Origin: Streptomyces cellostaticus
GTDB taxonomy: Bacteria > Actinomycetota > Actinomycetes > Streptomycetales > Streptomycetaceae
Assembly (NCBI RefSeq): GCF_001513965.1
Contig: NZ_KQ948016.1
Coordinates: forward strand, 324,952 to 388,951
Direction of reading: 5' to 3'
DNA: 64,000 nt
Positions 37,992 through 47,950 of this stretch are shown here, piece after piece. The translations under genes and the position numbers were made by a program. The notes beneath the pieces are model-generated. The model searched no databases. It was not told where the DNA came from and saw only the letters and a list, made by a program, of their open reading frames with translations. How positions within the stretch are numbered: position 1 is the first letter of the stretch; each line of letters begins with the position of its first letter.

Positions 37992-38747
37992 TCACCGGAC
38001 CGGGTGTCCCGCCTCCCGCAGGGCCCGCTTCACCTCGCCGATGCGCAGGTCGCCGAAGTGGAAGACGGAGGCGGCCAGGACCGCGTCCGCGCCCGCCTCG
38101 ACGGCCGGCGGGAAGTCCGCCAGCCTGCCCGCGCCGCCCGAGGCGATCACCGGGACGGTGACGTGCCCCCGGACGGCCGCGATCATCTCCAGGTCGTATC
38201 CGTCCTTGGTGCCGTCGGCGTCCATGGAGTTCAGCAGGATCTCGCCGGCGCCCAGCTCCGCGGCCCGGTGCGCCCACTCGACGGCGTCGATGCCGGTGCC
38301 GCGGCGGCCGCCGTGGGTGGTCACCTCGAAGGAGCCCGACTCGGTTCTGCGCGCGTCCACCGACAGCACCAGTACCTGCCGGCCGAAGCGCTCTGCGATC
38401 TCGCGGATGAGATCGGGGCGGGCGATCGCGGCCGTGTTCACGCCCACCTTGTCGGCGCCGGCCCGCAGCAGCTTGTCCACGTCCTCGGCCGTGCGGACTC
38501 CGCCGCCCACGGTCAGCGGGATGAACACCTGCTCGGCGGTGCGGCGCACCACGTCGTACGTCGTCTCCCGGTTGCCCGAGGACGCGGTGATGTCCAGGAA
38601 CGTCAGCTCGTCGGCGCCCTCGGCGTCGTACACCTTGGCCATCTCGACGGGGTCGCCCGCGTCGCGCAGGTTCTGGAAGTTGACGCCCTTGACGACCCGG
38701 CCGTTGTCCACGTCCAGGCAGGGGATGACTCGGACCGCCAGGGTCAT
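37992..38747 (-). CDS. hisF: Imidazole glycerol phosphate synthase, cyclase subunit
   Basis: A 251-residue TIM barrel that works with HisH to form imidazole glycerol phosphate and AICAR. The catalytic aspartates are present: Asp11 in [12 protein letters not shown] and the one in [15 protein letters not shown]. The phosphate loops [10 protein letters not shown] and [11 protein letters not shown] are intact. Its ATG overlaps the RidA-family gene by 4 bases; it is the last gene of the his operon. Confidence 0.97.
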   Translation of the reverse strand: MTLAVRVIPCLDVDNGRVVKGVNFQNLRDAGDPVEMAKVYDAEGADELTFLDITASSGNRETTYDVVRRTAEQVFIPLTVGGGVRTAEDVDKLLRAGADKVGVNTAAIARPDLIREIAERFGRQVLVLSVDARRTESGSFEVTTHGGRRGTGIDAVEWAHRAAELGAGEILLNSMDADGTKDGYDLEMIAAVRGHVTVPVIASGGAGRLADFPPAVEAGADAVLAASVFHFGDLRIGEVKRALREAGHPVR

Positions 38748-39145
38748 GAGGTCACGGCTCCTCTGAATGCTTCTAGTTCCACTTCGACCAGGATGCGCGG
38801 GTCGACGAAGCCCTCCACGACCAGCAGGGTCGAGACCGGGCGCACGGAGTCGAAGATCTCCTTGTGGGCCCGGCCGGCGGCGTCCACGTCCCGCACATGG
38901 GTCAGGTACATCCGCGTACGGATCACGGAGTCGATGCCGAGCCCGAACTCCGCGATCGCCTCCAGCGCGCCGGTGAAGGCCACCTTGGCCTGTTCGTAGG
39001 GGTCGCCCTCCCCGTACAGCACGCGGCCCTTGAAGGACGTCGTACCGGCCACCAGCACCCGGTCACCCGCCGCCACCGCGCGTGCGAACCCGAAACTCTC
39101 TTCCCAGGGACTTCCGCTCTGCACGCGCCGCACGGCATCACTCAT
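38744..39145 (-). CDS. RidA/YjgF-family protein inside the his operon
   Basis: A 133-residue RidA-fold protein. [28 protein letters not shown] and the central [21 protein letters not shown] (with the conserved Arg) are family features, though the start ([14 protein letters not shown]) differs from housekeeping RidA. RidA proteins hydrolyse reactive enamine/imine intermediates. It overlaps hisA and hisF by 4 bases on either side, so it is expressed in step with both and probably guards or processes an intermediate of this pathway (inference). Confidence 0.82.
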   Translation of the reverse strand: MSDAVRRVQSGSPWEESFGFARAVAAGDRVLVAGTTSFKGRVLYGEGDPYEQAKVAFTGALEAIAEFGLGIDSVIRTRMYLTHVRDVDAAGRAHKEIFDSVRPVSTLLVVEGFVDPRILVEVELEAFRGAVTS

Positions 39146-39867
39146 GACGACACAGCCTCCAGGGCCTCTTCCAGGGTGAACGCCTTGGCGTACAGGGCCT
39201 TCCCGACGATGGAGCCCTCGACACCGAGGGGTACCAGCTCGGCGATGGCACGGAGGTCGTCGAGGGACGACACACCGCCGGAGGCCACGACCGGGCGGTC
39301 CGTGGCGGCACAGACGTTCTTCAGCAGCTCCAGGTTCGGGCCCTGGAGGGTGCCGTCCTTGGCGATGTCGGTGACGACGTAGCGGGCGCAGCCCTCCTTG
39401 TTGAGGCGCTCCAGCGTCTCGTAGAGGTCGCCGCCGTCGCGGGTCCAGCCGCGGCCGCGCAGGGTCGTGCCGCGCACGTCCAGGCCGACCGCGATCTTGT
39501 CGCCGTGCTCGGCGATCACCTTGGCGACCCACTCGGGGGTCTCCAGGGCGGCGGTGCCGAGGTTCACCCGGGTGCAGCCGGTGGCGAGGGCGGCGGCGAG
39601 GGTGTCGTCGTCGCGGATGCCGCCGGACAGCTCCACCTTGATGTCCATCGCCTTGGCGACCTCGGCGATCAGCGCGCGGTTGTCACCGGTGCCGAACGCG
39701 GCGTCCAGGTCGACCAGGTGCAGCCACTCGGCGCCCGACCGCTGCCAGGCGAGGGCGGCCTCCAGCGGGGAGCCGTAGGACGTCTCGGTTCCGGACTCGC
39801 CGTGCACGAGGCGGACGGCCTGGCCGTCGCGGACGTCGACGGCGGGGAGGAGTTCGAGCTTGGCCAT
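39142..39867 (-). CDS. priA: Phosphoribosyl isomerase A (HisA/TrpF, PriA)
   Basis: A 241-residue TIM barrel. In actinobacteria this protein isomerises both ProFAR (histidine) and PRA (tryptophan). The general base Asp11 (LPAVDVRDG) and the second aspartate in [14 protein letters not shown] are present. No trpF gene lies in the trp region of this window, in keeping with the dual role. It ends in an ATGA overlap with the RidA-family gene and begins 3 bases after hisH. Confidence 0.95.
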   Translation of the reverse strand: MAKLELLPAVDVRDGQAVRLVHGESGTETSYGSPLEAALAWQRSGAEWLHLVDLDAAFGTGDNRALIAEVAKAMDIKVELSGGIRDDDTLAAALATGCTRVNLGTAALETPEWVAKVIAEHGDKIAVGLDVRGTTLRGRGWTRDGGDLYETLERLNKEGCARYVVTDIAKDGTLQGPNLELLKNVCAATDRPVVASGGVSSLDDLRAIAELVPLGVEGSIVGKALYAKAFTLEEALEAVSS

Positions 39868-39870
39868 GGT

Positions 39871-40515
39871 CTACAGGGTTCCGATCCAGTTGGTGAGGAG
39901 CTGGGCGCCGGCGTCGCCGGACTTCTCGGGGTGGAACTGGGTGGCCCACAGGGCACCGTTCTCCACGGCGGCCACGAAGGGCTTGCCGTGCGTCGACCAG
40001 GTGACCTTGGGGGCGGCGATGAGCGGGTTGTGCGACTCCAGGGTCCAGTCGTGGACCGCGTAGGAGTGCACGAAGTAGAAGCGGGCGTCCGCGTCCAGGC
40101 CGGCGAACAGTTCCGAGTCGGCGGGCGCCTGAACGGTGTTCCAGCCCATGTGGGGCACGACGTCGGCCTGGAGCGGCTCGACCGTGCCGGGCCACTCGTC
40201 CAGGCCCTCGGCCTGGACGCCGTGCTCGATGCCGCGCGCGAACAGGATCTGCATGCCGACGCAGATGCCCATCACCGGGCGCCCGCCGGACAGCCGGCGG
40301 TCGACGACCCAGTCGCCGCGGGCCGCGCGCAGCCCCTGCATACAGGCGGCGAAGGCGCCGACGCCCGGGACCAGCAGGCCGTCGGCGTTCATCGCCTTGT
40401 CGAAGTCACGCGTGATCTCGACGTCGGCCCCCACGCGCGCGAGGGCGCGTTCGGCGGAGCGGACGTTGCCGAAGCCGTAGTCGAAGACGACCACTCGCTT
40501 GGCGCTCAATTCCAC
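39871..40515 (-). CDS. hisH: Imidazole glycerol phosphate synthase, glutaminase subunit
   Basis: A 214-residue class I glutaminase supplying ammonia to HisF. The nucleophile is in [10 protein letters not shown] and the His-Glu pair in TQFHPEKSG. The GTG at 40515 sits only two bases past GGAGG; a TTG at 40509, with better spacing, may be the real start. It overlaps the small membrane protein gene upstream. Confidence 0.95.
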   Translation of the reverse strand: MELSAKRVVVFDYGFGNVRSAERALARVGADVEITRDFDKAMNADGLLVPGVGAFAACMQGLRAARGDWVVDRRLSGGRPVMGICVGMQILFARGIEHGVQAEGLDEWPGTVEPLQADVVPHMGWNTVQAPADSELFAGLDADARFYFVHSYAVHDWTLESHNPLIAAPKVTWSTHGKPFVAAVENGALWATQFHPEKSGDAGAQLLTNWIGTL

Positions 40516-40670
40516 ACCTCCAGCCGCAGGACGCCCGCGCCGAGGCACATGGCCGCGCCGATGGAGAGCAGCACGATGAGGCTCGTGGGCATCTTCTGCT
40601 TGGCGAAGGAGATGATGCCGCCGACCAGGAAGAGGCCGACGACGATCAGGACCGTGGACAGACCGTTCAT
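40506..40670 (-). CDS. 54-residue membrane protein between hisB and hisH
   Basis: A short gene starting at ATG 40670, three bases after the hisB stop, and ending in TGA at 40506, inside the start of hisH. The product begins [18 protein letters not shown] and has two hydrophobic segments ([16 protein letters not shown] and [17 protein letters not shown]) joined by AKQKMPT. It ends RLEVWN. Placement between coupled his genes, third-position GC and complete use of the gap argue that it is real. The family was not recognised and its role is unknown. Confidence 0.72.
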   Translation of the reverse strand: MNGLSTVLIVVGLFLVGGIISFAKQKMPTSLIVLLSIGAAMCLGAGVLRLEVWN

Positions 40671-40673
40671 GGG

Positions 40674-41267
40674 TTACAGCGCGCCCTTCGTGGAGGGGAG
40701 GATGCCGGCCGCGCGCGGGTCGCGCTCGCTGGCGTAGCGCAGGGCCCGGGCGAGCGCCTTGAACTGGCACTCCACGATGTGGTGCGCGTTGCGCCCGTAG
40801 GGCACGTGCACGTGCAGCGCGATCTGCGCCTGGGCGACGAAGGACTCCAGGATGTGCCGGGTCATCGTCGTGTCGTACTCGCCGATCATCGGCGCCATGT
40901 TCTCGGGCTCGGTGTGCACGAGGTAGGGGCGGCCGGACAGGTCGACGGTGACCTGGGCGAGGGACTCGTCCAGCGGGACCGTGCAGTTGCCGAATCGATA
41001 AATCCCCACCTTGTCGCCGAGCGCCTGCTTGAAGGCGGCGCCGAGCGCGAGGGCGGTGTCCTCGATGGTGTGGTGGGAGTCGATGTGCAGGTCGCCGTCG
41101 GTCTTCACGGTCAGGTCGAACAGACCGTGCCGGCCGAGCTGGTCGAGCATGTGGTCGTAGAAGCCGACGCCGGTGGCGATGTCGGTCCTCCCGGTGCCGT
41201 CGAGATCGATCTCGACCAGGACCGAGGTCTCCTTGGTGGTGCGCTCCACGCGTCCAACCCGGCTCAT
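40674..41267 (-). CDS. hisB: Imidazoleglycerol-phosphate dehydratase
   Basis: A 197-residue monofunctional dehydratase. The duplicated metal-binding motifs are visible: [35 protein letters not shown] and [19 protein letters not shown]. It uses Mn2+ to remove water from imidazoleglycerol phosphate. The ATG overlaps the end of hisC by 4 bases. Confidence 0.97.
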   Translation of the reverse strand: MSRVGRVERTTKETSVLVEIDLDGTGRTDIATGVGFYDHMLDQLGRHGLFDLTVKTDGDLHIDSHHTIEDTALALGAAFKQALGDKVGIYRFGNCTVPLDESLAQVTVDLSGRPYLVHTEPENMAPMIGEYDTTMTRHILESFVAQAQIALHVHVPYGRNAHHIVECQFKALARALRYASERDPRAAGILPSTKGAL

Positions 41268-42373
41268 GCCTCAAGCTCCTTCTTCACTTCACGTACCGCG
41301 TCGAGGAACGCGTCGTTCTCTTCGGGGGTTCCGGCGGACACCCGCAGCCACCCCGGTACGCCGTTGTCCCGGACCAGGACGCCCCGGTCGAGGATCTTCT
41401 GCCAGACCTCGTGGGCGCTCTCGAACCGGCCGAACTGCACGAAGTTCGCGTCGGACTCGATGACGTCGTAGCCGATCGTGCGCAGCTCGGCGACCAGCCG
41501 GTCCCGCTCCGACTTCAACTGCTCGACGTACTTCAGCAGGGTGTCGGTGTGCTCCAGGGCGGCCAGGGCGGTCGCCTGAGTGATCGCCGACAGGTGGTAC
41601 GGCAGCCGGACGAGCTGGACGGCGTCCACGACCGCGGGGTGCGCGGCGAGGTAGCCGAGGCGCAGGCCGGCGGCGCCGAACGCCTTCGACATGGTGCGGG
41701 AGACGACCAGGTTCGGCCGGCCCTCCAGCAGCGGCAGCAGCGAGTCGCCGTGGCTGAACTCGATGTAGGCCTCGTCCACGATCACCATCGACGGCCCCGC
41801 CGCCTGGGCCGCGTCGTACAGCGCGAGGACGGTCTCGGGCGGGACCGCGTTGCCGGTGGGGTTGTTGGGGGTGGTGATGAAGACGACGTCGGGCCGGTGC
41901 TCGGCGATGGACTGCTCGGCGGCGGCGAGGTCGATCGTGAAGTCCTCGTTGCGCGGGCCCGAGATCCAGGCCGTGCCCGTGCCGCGCGCGATGAGCGCGT
42001 GCATCGAGTACGACGGCTCGAAGCCGATGGCGCTGCGGCCCGGTCCGCCGAAGGTCTGCAGCAGCTGCTGGATGACCTCGTTGGAGCCGTTGGCGGCCCA
42101 TACGTTCTCGATGCCGAGCGGGTACTTGCCGGTCTTCGTCAGGTACTTGGCCAGCTCGGTGCGCAGCTGGACCGCGTCCCGGTCGGGGTAGCGGTTCAGG
42201 TTCCGGGCGGCCTCGCGCACCCGCTCCGCGATCCGCTCGACCAGCGGCTCGGGCAGCGGGTACGGATTCTCGTTCGTGTTCAGCCGTACGGGGACGTCCA
42301 ACTGGGGCGCACCGTAGGGGGACTTGCCGCGCAGCTCGTCCCGTACGGGGAGATCGTCGATTCCGAAGCTCAC
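41264..42373 (-). CDS. hisC: Histidinol-phosphate aminotransferase
   Basis: A 369-residue class II aminotransferase. The PLP lysine lies in [17 protein letters not shown]. Substrate-binding [11 protein letters not shown] and [10 protein letters not shown] are typical of HisC, as is TPNNPTGN. It transfers the amino group of glutamate to imidazole acetol phosphate. It overlaps hisD and hisB by 4 bases on each side. Confidence 0.97.
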   Translation of the reverse strand: MSFGIDDLPVRDELRGKSPYGAPQLDVPVRLNTNENPYPLPEPLVERIAERVREAARNLNRYPDRDAVQLRTELAKYLTKTGKYPLGIENVWAANGSNEVIQQLLQTFGGPGRSAIGFEPSYSMHALIARGTGTAWISGPRNEDFTIDLAAAEQSIAEHRPDVVFITTPNNPTGNAVPPETVLALYDAAQAAGPSMVIVDEAYIEFSHGDSLLPLLEGRPNLVVSRTMSKAFGAAGLRLGYLAAHPAVVDAVQLVRLPYHLSAITQATALAALEHTDTLLKYVEQLKSERDRLVAELRTIGYDVIESDANFVQFGRFESAHEVWQKILDRGVLVRDNGVPGWLRVSAGTPEENDAFLDAVREVKKELEA

Positions 42374-43695
42374 TTGCTCTCAGGCACCTTCCAACCGAAC
42401 CTCGCCCTGATCGCCGCGCCGTGCGCGGGCAGGTCCTCCGCCTCCGCCAGCGTCACCACGTGGTGCGCGACCTCGGCCAGCGCATCCTTCGTGTAGTCCA
42501 CGATGTGGATGCCGCGCAGGAACGACTGGACGGACAGGCCCGAGGAGTGGCAGGCACAGCCGCCGGTGGGCAGGACGTGGTTGGACCCGGCCGCGTAGTC
42601 GCCGAGCGAGACGGGGGCCCAGGGGCCGATGAAGATCGCGCCCGCGTTCTTCACGCGGTCGGCGACCGCGGCGGCGTCGGCGGTCTGGATCTCCAGGTGC
42701 TCGGCGCCGTACGCGTCGACCACCCTGAGGCCCTCCTCGATGCCGTCGACCAGCACGATCGCGGACTGCCTGCCCGCGAGGGCCGGGCGGATGCGGTCCT
42801 CGACGTGCCTGGTGGCCGCGACCTGCGGCTCCAGCTCCTTCTCCACCGCGTCGGCCAGCTCGACCGAGTCGGTGACGAGCACGGCCGCCGCGAGCGGGTC
42901 GTGCTCGGCCTGGCTGATCAGGTCCGAGGCCACGTGCACCGGGTCGGCGGTGTCGTCCGCGAGGACCGCGATCTCGGTGGGGCCGGCCTCGGCGTCGATG
43001 CCGATCTTGCCGGTGAAGTAGCGCTTGGCGGCGGCCACCCAGATGTTGCCGGGGCCGGTGACCATGTTGGCGGGCGGGCAGGACTCGGTGCCGTACGCGA
43101 ACATCGCGACGGCGGTGGCACCGCCGGCCGCGTAGACCTCGTCCACGCCGAGCAGGGCGCAGGCGGCGAGGATCGTCGGGTGCGGCAGCCCGTCGAACTC
43201 GGCCTGGGCGGGCGAGGCGAGCGCGATCGACTCGACGCCGGCCTCCTGTGCGGGCACCACGTTCATGATCACGGAGGACGGGTAGACCGAGCGGCCGCCG
43301 GGCGCATAGAGCCCGACGCGCTCGACCGGCACCCATTTCTCGGTGACGGACCCGCCGGGCGCGACCTGGGTGGTGTGCGTCGTACGGCGCTGCTCGCGGT
43401 GGACCAGGCGGGCGCGGCGGATGGACTCCTCCAGGGCCGCGCGCACGGCCGGGTCGAGGGCCTGGAGCGCGTCGGTGAGCGCCTGGGCCGGGACACGGAC
43501 GGATTCCAGCCGTACTCCGTCGAACTTCTCCGCGAAGTCGATCAGCGCCGCGTCGCCCCGATGATGCACGGCCTCGCAGATCGGACGCACCTTCTCCAGG
43601 GCGGCCTGAACGTCGAAGTCGGCTCGGGGCAGCAGGTCGCGCAGGGCGGGGCCCTCGGGAAGGGCGTCGCCGCGCAGATCGATTCGGGAGATCAC
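42370..43695 (-). CDS. hisD: Histidinol dehydrogenase
   Basis: A 441-residue zinc- and NAD-dependent enzyme that makes histidine by two oxidations of histidinol. It shows [16 protein letters not shown], the substrate segment [19 protein letters not shown] and the zinc histidine region [15 protein letters not shown]. The GTG at 43695 gives MISRIDLRG, the normal start; the long open frame upstream is antisense to the neighbouring gene. It heads the his operon (D-C-B-small gene-H-A-RidA-F). Confidence 0.96.
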   Translation of the reverse strand: MISRIDLRGDALPEGPALRDLLPRADFDVQAALEKVRPICEAVHHRGDAALIDFAEKFDGVRLESVRVPAQALTDALQALDPAVRAALEESIRRARLVHREQRRTTHTTQVAPGGSVTEKWVPVERVGLYAPGGRSVYPSSVIMNVVPAQEAGVESIALASPAQAEFDGLPHPTILAACALLGVDEVYAAGGATAVAMFAYGTESCPPANMVTGPGNIWVAAAKRYFTGKIGIDAEAGPTEIAVLADDTADPVHVASDLISQAEHDPLAAAVLVTDSVELADAVEKELEPQVAATRHVEDRIRPALAGRQSAIVLVDGIEEGLRVVDAYGAEHLEIQTADAAAVADRVKNAGAIFIGPWAPVSLGDYAAGSNHVLPTGGCACHSSGLSVQSFLRGIHIVDYTKDALAEVAHHVVTLAEAEDLPAHGAAIRARFGWKVPESK

Positions 43696-43736
43696 GGTTC
43701 CAATTCTCTCAGACCGGGGTCCGGAGCCGTCCGCGC

Positions 43737-43753
43737 GTATCAATGGCTGATAC
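43737..43753. promoter_or_regulatory. Inverted repeat before the his operon
   Basis: GTATCA-ATGGC-TGATAC is a perfect 6-bp inverted repeat 42 bases upstream of hisD and 120 bases upstream of the divergent gene. It is a candidate operator for either; no matching known Streptomyces box was recognised. Confidence 0.45.
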
Positions 43754-43873
43754 AGAACCTGGCCGGAAGCCGGAAGATCGCCTTCACGTCTAGTGTTCCG
43801 GGCGTCACTCAGCGGGCATGAACGTCTGTACGACACAGGTGACCCACAAGTAGGCGAGGAAGAAGGACGAGCG

Positions 43874-45451
43874 GTGACCGAGGGGGCCGGCCTGCGCGCC
43901 GGGGACCTGCCGGAGGACCTGACCGCGACCGAGGCGGGCATGTGGCAGGCCTTCCGCAACGGCAGCGTGTACGACCTGAGCAGCGCAGACGCCATCGTGG
44001 ACGATCCGCACGGCGGGCACCCCTGGGGGCCCGAGCGGAGCGTCAGGGCGCGCATCATCTGCTGGCTGCTGCTGGACGGGCCGCCCGCGCTCGCGGGCCG
44101 GGTGAATGCGCTGAAGCTCGTCGGCGTGCGCGTCACCGGCACGCTGGACCTGGCGGGCGGCACGGTCACGCCGTACGTGGAGATGCGCGGCTGCCGCTTC
44201 GACGACGAGGTCCTGCTGCCCGAGGCCCGCTTCACGACCCTGCGCCTGGTGGACTGCGCGGTGCCGCGGCTGGAGGCGGCCCGGGTGCACACGGAGGGCG
44301 ATCTGCACCTGCCGCGCTGCCGCTTCCAGAACGGGGTGCGGCTGACCGACGCGCACATCGGCACCGATCTGCTGCTCAACCAGGCGATCGTGTACCGGGG
44401 CCGCAGCGGCCGCTCGATCGCCGCGGACGGCATGACCGTCGGCCAGGACCTCCAGGCGGAGCTGCTGGAGTCGCACGGTGAGCTGAGCCTGCGCAGCGCC
44501 AAGATCGGGGTCTCGCTGAGCCTGCGCGGCGCGAAACTGGCCAACCCGTACGCGCGCCTCGCCCTGAACGCCCCCCAGCTCACGGTGGGGCGCACGCTGT
44601 ACCTGACGCCGGCCGGCGTGGGCAACCCGCTGCTGAGCGGCACGACCCCCGCGCGCGGGACCCGGATCCAGTGCTTCGAAGCCCAGGGCGGGGTGCGGCT
44701 GGACGACGGACGGTTCGGGGACGCCGTGGACCTGGAGCGGGCCCGGTTCGCCTTCACCGACGACCAGGTGCTGTCGCTGCGCCGGGTGCAGACGCCGGAG
44801 CTGCGTTTCCTCGGGGACGCTCCGCAGCGCGGCCAGGTGCTGCTGTCCGGCGCGCGGATCGTCAACCTGGTGGACCGCGCGAGCAGCTGGCCGGGCCCGG
44901 GCAGCCTGCACATGGGCGGCTTCGCCTACGAGAACCTGGTCCCGCAGGGCCCCTTCCCGCTGACCCGGCGGCTGGACTGGGTGGCCGCGGCCACCGCCGA
45001 GTACAACCCGGAGCCGTACGAGCGGCTGGCCACCGTGCTGCGCGCGGCCGGGGAGGACGAGGACGCCCGCGAGGTGCTGCTCGCCAAGCAGCGCCGACGC
45101 CGCGAGACGCTGCCGCTGGCCGCCAAGTTCTGGGGTTACGTCCAGGACTGGACGGTGGCCTACGGCTACCGGCCGGGCCGGGCCGCGGTGTGGATGGCGG
45201 TGCTCTGGGCGGCGGGCACGCTCGCGTTCTCGCACGCGCCCCACCCGCCCGTGAACTCCGGCGGGCATCCCTCCTGGAGCCCCGCCCTGTTCACGCTGGA
45301 CATCCTGTTACCGGTGATCGACCTGGGCCAGGTGGGCCAGTGGCAGCTACGCGGCGGCTGGCAGTGGCTGTCGGCGGCGATGATCATGCTGGGCTGGATC
45401 CTGGCGACGACGGTGGCGGCGGGGGCGACCCGGCTGCTGCGCCGGGGCTGA
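43874..45451 (+). CDS. Membrane protein with a beta-solenoid repeat region and a TTA codon
   Basis: A 525-residue protein. Residues from about 75 to 350 form repeats of 20-25 residues with alternating hydrophobics and small residues ([57 protein letters not shown]), like a right-handed beta-solenoid. The C-terminus has two membrane helices ([34 protein letters not shown]). The GTG at 43874 follows AGAAGGACGAGCG. Codon 479 (45308-45310) is TTA. Related Streptomyces proteins are sometimes labelled oxidoreductase, but no redox motif is seen. Confidence 0.75.
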   Translation: MTEGAGLRAGDLPEDLTATEAGMWQAFRNGSVYDLSSADAIVDDPHGGHPWGPERSVRARIICWLLLDGPPALAGRVNALKLVGVRVTGTLDLAGGTVTPYVEMRGCRFDDEVLLPEARFTTLRLVDCAVPRLEAARVHTEGDLHLPRCRFQNGVRLTDAHIGTDLLLNQAIVYRGRSGRSIAADGMTVGQDLQAELLESHGELSLRSAKIGVSLSLRGAKLANPYARLALNAPQLTVGRTLYLTPAGVGNPLLSGTTPARGTRIQCFEAQGGVRLDDGRFGDAVDLERARFAFTDDQVLSLRRVQTPELRFLGDAPQRGQVLLSGARIVNLVDRASSWPGPGSLHMGGFAYENLVPQGPFPLTRRLDWVAAATAEYNPEPYERLATVLRAAGEDEDAREVLLAKQRRRRETLPLAAKFWGYVQDWTVAYGYRPGRAAVWMAVLWAAGTLAFSHAPHPPVNSGGHPSWSPALFTLDILLPVIDLGQVGQWQLRGGWQWLSAAMIMLGWILATTVAAGATRLLRRG

Positions 45452-45586
45452 CGCCCGGTTCGCCGATAGTGACAGGTACTCCACAATGACCGAAGAGGCA
45501 CCTTTTGCCCGTCCTTGACCATCGGCCGTACAACTTTCCATGACTTGCCCGGACCCTCTGGCGCACCCACGACCTGCGGACTTTCA

Positions 45587-46639
45587 ATGGTCGACACCAT
45601 GGCTCTGCTGCCGGCGTTCCTCCGCCCCACACGGATGACACGACGTGCCTCGCGCCCCGCCGCCCCACTGCCGGCCGGCGACGAGGCCGTCCTCGACGCG
45701 CCCGACGAGCGCCTCTCCCCCGCGCTGGTCGCGGCCGGCCGGGGGGAGTACGGCGTCGCCGAGGCACTGCTCGCCACCACCCGTGCGACCGCCGCGTGGG
45801 AGGACCGCGACCGCTGCGCCAAACGGCTCGCCGCCTTCGCCCGCTCGCGCCCCGAATGGTTCGAGGCATGGCGCGCCGCCGCACCCGACGACCCCGACGC
45901 GCTGCTCGTCGCGACCCAGCTGGCGGTGGACCGCGTCTGGCCCTCGCCGGCCCGCGCCGAGCTGCTGCGCGAGGTGAGCCCGCTGATCACGGCCGCCGCC
46001 CGCGCCGACGACCGTGACCCGGTGCCGTGGCGGATCGCGCTCGACCACGCGCGCGGCTCACGGGCCGGCCACCGGTACTTCGAGGAGCTGTGGGAGGCGG
46101 CGGTCCGGCGCGCCCCGCACCACTACGGCTGCCATGTGGCCGCCCTGCGCTACCTGGGCACCTTCTGGCACGGCTCTCACCGCGAGTGCTTCGACTTCGC
46201 CGACCTGGCCGCGCAGGACGCCCCGGCCGACTCGCTCGTCCAGGCATTGCCGGCCCGGGCGGCCTTCGCCTACCTGACCGACGACTGCGGTCCCGAGGTG
46301 CCGCGCGAGCGGCTGGACGCGGCGGCCGACCGGGCGGTCGCGCTCTCCGGCCGGTTCCCGGCGGCCGACCCGTGGCCCGCCGAGGTCCGCAACAAGCTGG
46401 TCTACGTCCTCGTACGGCTGGAACGCTGGGAGGATGCCCGCGCCCAGCTGCGGCTGACCGGCCCGTACGCCACCTCCTTCCCCTGGGACCGGGTCTCGGA
46501 GGACCCGCTGGGGCTCTTCCTGCGGCTGCGCGAGGAACTCCTGAACGGGACCGGCACACCCGGCCCGAAGGGCCTGCTGCCCGCTCCGCTGCGACCACGG
46601 AGCGGGCACGGCGGACACGCCCGCGCCGGTGACCATTAG
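45587..46639 (+). CDS. Conserved hypothetical protein, helical repeat type
   Basis: A 350-residue cytosolic protein from the ATG at 45587 (a frame to 45515 and an ATG at 45599 are alternatives; none has a clear ribosome site). After a Pro/Ala-rich start it is almost all helical, with evenly spaced aromatic and Trp residues ([44 protein letters not shown]). This resembles TPR-like or DUF4034-type repeats. No catalytic motif was recognised. It may be cotranscribed with the Lon-domain gene 11 bases downstream, though that gene also has its own -10-like box. Confidence 0.72.
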   Translation: MVDTMALLPAFLRPTRMTRRASRPAAPLPAGDEAVLDAPDERLSPALVAAGRGEYGVAEALLATTRATAAWEDRDRCAKRLAAFARSRPEWFEAWRAAAPDDPDALLVATQLAVDRVWPSPARAELLREVSPLITAAARADDRDPVPWRIALDHARGSRAGHRYFEELWEAAVRRAPHHYGCHVAALRYLGTFWHGSHRECFDFADLAAQDAPADSLVQALPARAAFAYLTDDCGPEVPRERLDAAADRAVALSGRFPAADPWPAEVRNKLVYVLVRLERWEDARAQLRLTGPYATSFPWDRVSEDPLGLFLRLREELLNGTGTPGPKGLLPAPLRPRSGHGGHARAGDH

Positions 46640-46650
46640 GCTGGGGCGCC

Positions 46651-47391
46651 GTGACCACCGTCCGTCTCCCCCTCTTCCCGCTGAACTCGGTGCTGTTCCC
46701 GGGGCTCGTGCTTCCGCTGAACGTGTTCGAGGAGCGCTATCGCGCCATGATGCGCGAGCTGCTGAAGACCCCCGAGGACGAGCCGCGCCGGTTCGCCGTC
46801 GTGGCGATCCGCGACGGCTACGAGGTGGCGCCCAGCGCCCCTGGCATGCCGGATCCGACCGCACAGCCCGAGCGCGGCCCCTCGGCGGGGTTCGGCCCCG
46901 ACCCCCTCAAGGCCTTCCAGCAGGTGGGCTGCGTGGCGGACGCGGCGACCGTCCGGGAGCGTGCCGACGGCACGTTCGAGGTGCTGGCGACCGGGACGAC
47001 CCGGGTACGGCTGCTGTCCGTGGACGCGTCGGGCCCGTTCCTGACGGCGGAGCTGGAGGAGCTGCCGGAGGAGCCCGGCGACGAGGCGGGCGCACTGGCG
47101 CAAGGGGTCCTGCGCGCGTTCCGCCAGTACCAGAAGCGGCTCGCGGGCGCCCGCGAGCGCTCGCTCTCGACGGGCGCGGACCTCCCGGACGAGCCTTCGG
47201 TGGTCTCCTACCTGGTGGCCGCGGCGATGGTCCTGGACACGCCGACGAAGCAACGGCTGCTCCAGGCGCCGGACACCGCCTCCCGGCTGAGGGACGAGCT
47301 GAAACTCCTTCGCGCGGAGACGGCCATCATCCGTAGCCTGCCGTCGTTGCCCGCGTTCGAGCTGACGCGGACACCGACCAGCCTGAACTGA
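46651..47391 (+). CDS. Lon N-terminal (substrate-binding) domain protein
   Basis: A 246-residue protein with the Lon protease N-terminal domain but no ATPase or protease part. RLPLFPLNSVLFPGLVLPLNVFEERY is the hallmark start, followed by FAVVAIRDG and a helical C-terminal half (QRLLQAPDTASRLRDELKLLRAE). Stand-alone LonN proteins are thought to be adaptors or substrate-binding proteins. The GTG start has TAGGCT eight bases upstream and no ribosome site, suggesting a leaderless message. Confidence 0.88.
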   Translation: MTTVRLPLFPLNSVLFPGLVLPLNVFEERYRAMMRELLKTPEDEPRRFAVVAIRDGYEVAPSAPGMPDPTAQPERGPSAGFGPDPLKAFQQVGCVADAATVRERADGTFEVLATGTTRVRLLSVDASGPFLTAELEELPEEPGDEAGALAQGVLRAFRQYQKRLAGARERSLSTGADLPDEPSVVSYLVAAAMVLDTPTKQRLLQAPDTASRLRDELKLLRAETAIIRSLPSLPAFELTRTPTSLN

Positions 47392-47414
47392 CGGAACCGA
47401 GGCCGAGACCCCCG

Positions 47415-47915
47415 ATGGCGAAGAAGACGAAGAAGCAGCAGTCCGGAGGCACCCCGGCGACGGTGGCCCTGACGACGGCGGGCGTGGAGTTCACGGTCCA
47501 CGCCTACGACCACGACCCCTCCCACCCCTCCTATGGCGAGGAGGCCGCGGAGGCGATGGGCGTCTCCGGCGACCGGGTCTTCAAGACCCTGGTGGCCGAC
47601 GTGGACGGCGCCCTGACGGTGGCGGTGGTCCCGGTCTCCGGCACGCTGGACCTCAAGGCCCTGGCGGCAGCGGTGGGCGGCAAGCGGGCCACGATGGCCG
47701 ACCCCACCCTCGCCGAACGCACCACCGGCTACGTCCGCGGCGGTATCTCTCCCCTGGGCCAGCGCAAGAAGCTCCCCACGGTCCTGGACGACTCGGCCGC
47801 CGCCCACCCCACGATCTGTGTCTCGGCGGGCCGCCGCGGCCTGGAGGTCGAACTGTCCCCGGGGGACCTGACCAGCCTGACGGCCGCGGTGCTGGCACCG
47901 ATCGGCCGGGGCTGA
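47415..47915 (+). CDS. ybaK: Cys-tRNA(Pro)/Cys-tRNA(Cys) deacylase, YbaK type
   Basis: A 166-residue editing-domain protein. The conserved lysine is in VFKTLVADVDG, and VRGGISPLGQRKKLPTVLD, CVSAGRRGLEVELSPGDL are YbaK signatures. It removes cysteine from mischarged tRNA-Pro. The lysine-rich start (AKKTKKQQSGG) is extra. It lies 23 bases after the Lon-domain gene and is probably cotranscribed. Confidence 0.9.
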   Translation: MAKKTKKQQSGGTPATVALTTAGVEFTVHAYDHDPSHPSYGEEAAEAMGVSGDRVFKTLVADVDGALTVAVVPVSGTLDLKALAAAVGGKRATMADPTLAERTTGYVRGGISPLGQRKKLPTVLDDSAAAHPTICVSAGRRGLEVELSPGDLTSLTAAVLAPIGRG

Positions 47916-47933
47916 CACCCGGCGCTGCGGGGC

Positions 47934-47950
47934 CCGGGGCAGAGCCCCGG
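47934..47950. terminator. Convergent terminator hairpin
   Basis: CCGGGGC-AGA-GCCCCGG is a perfect 7-bp stem directly between the stop codons of ybaK and the leftward membrane protein gene. It belongs to the same G/C-rich class as the block at 30055. Confidence 0.6.

Noticed and set aside
42370..44913. 847-codon version of hisD
   Set aside because: The extra N-terminal part is antisense to the beta-solenoid gene; the GTG at 43695 gives the standard HisD start.
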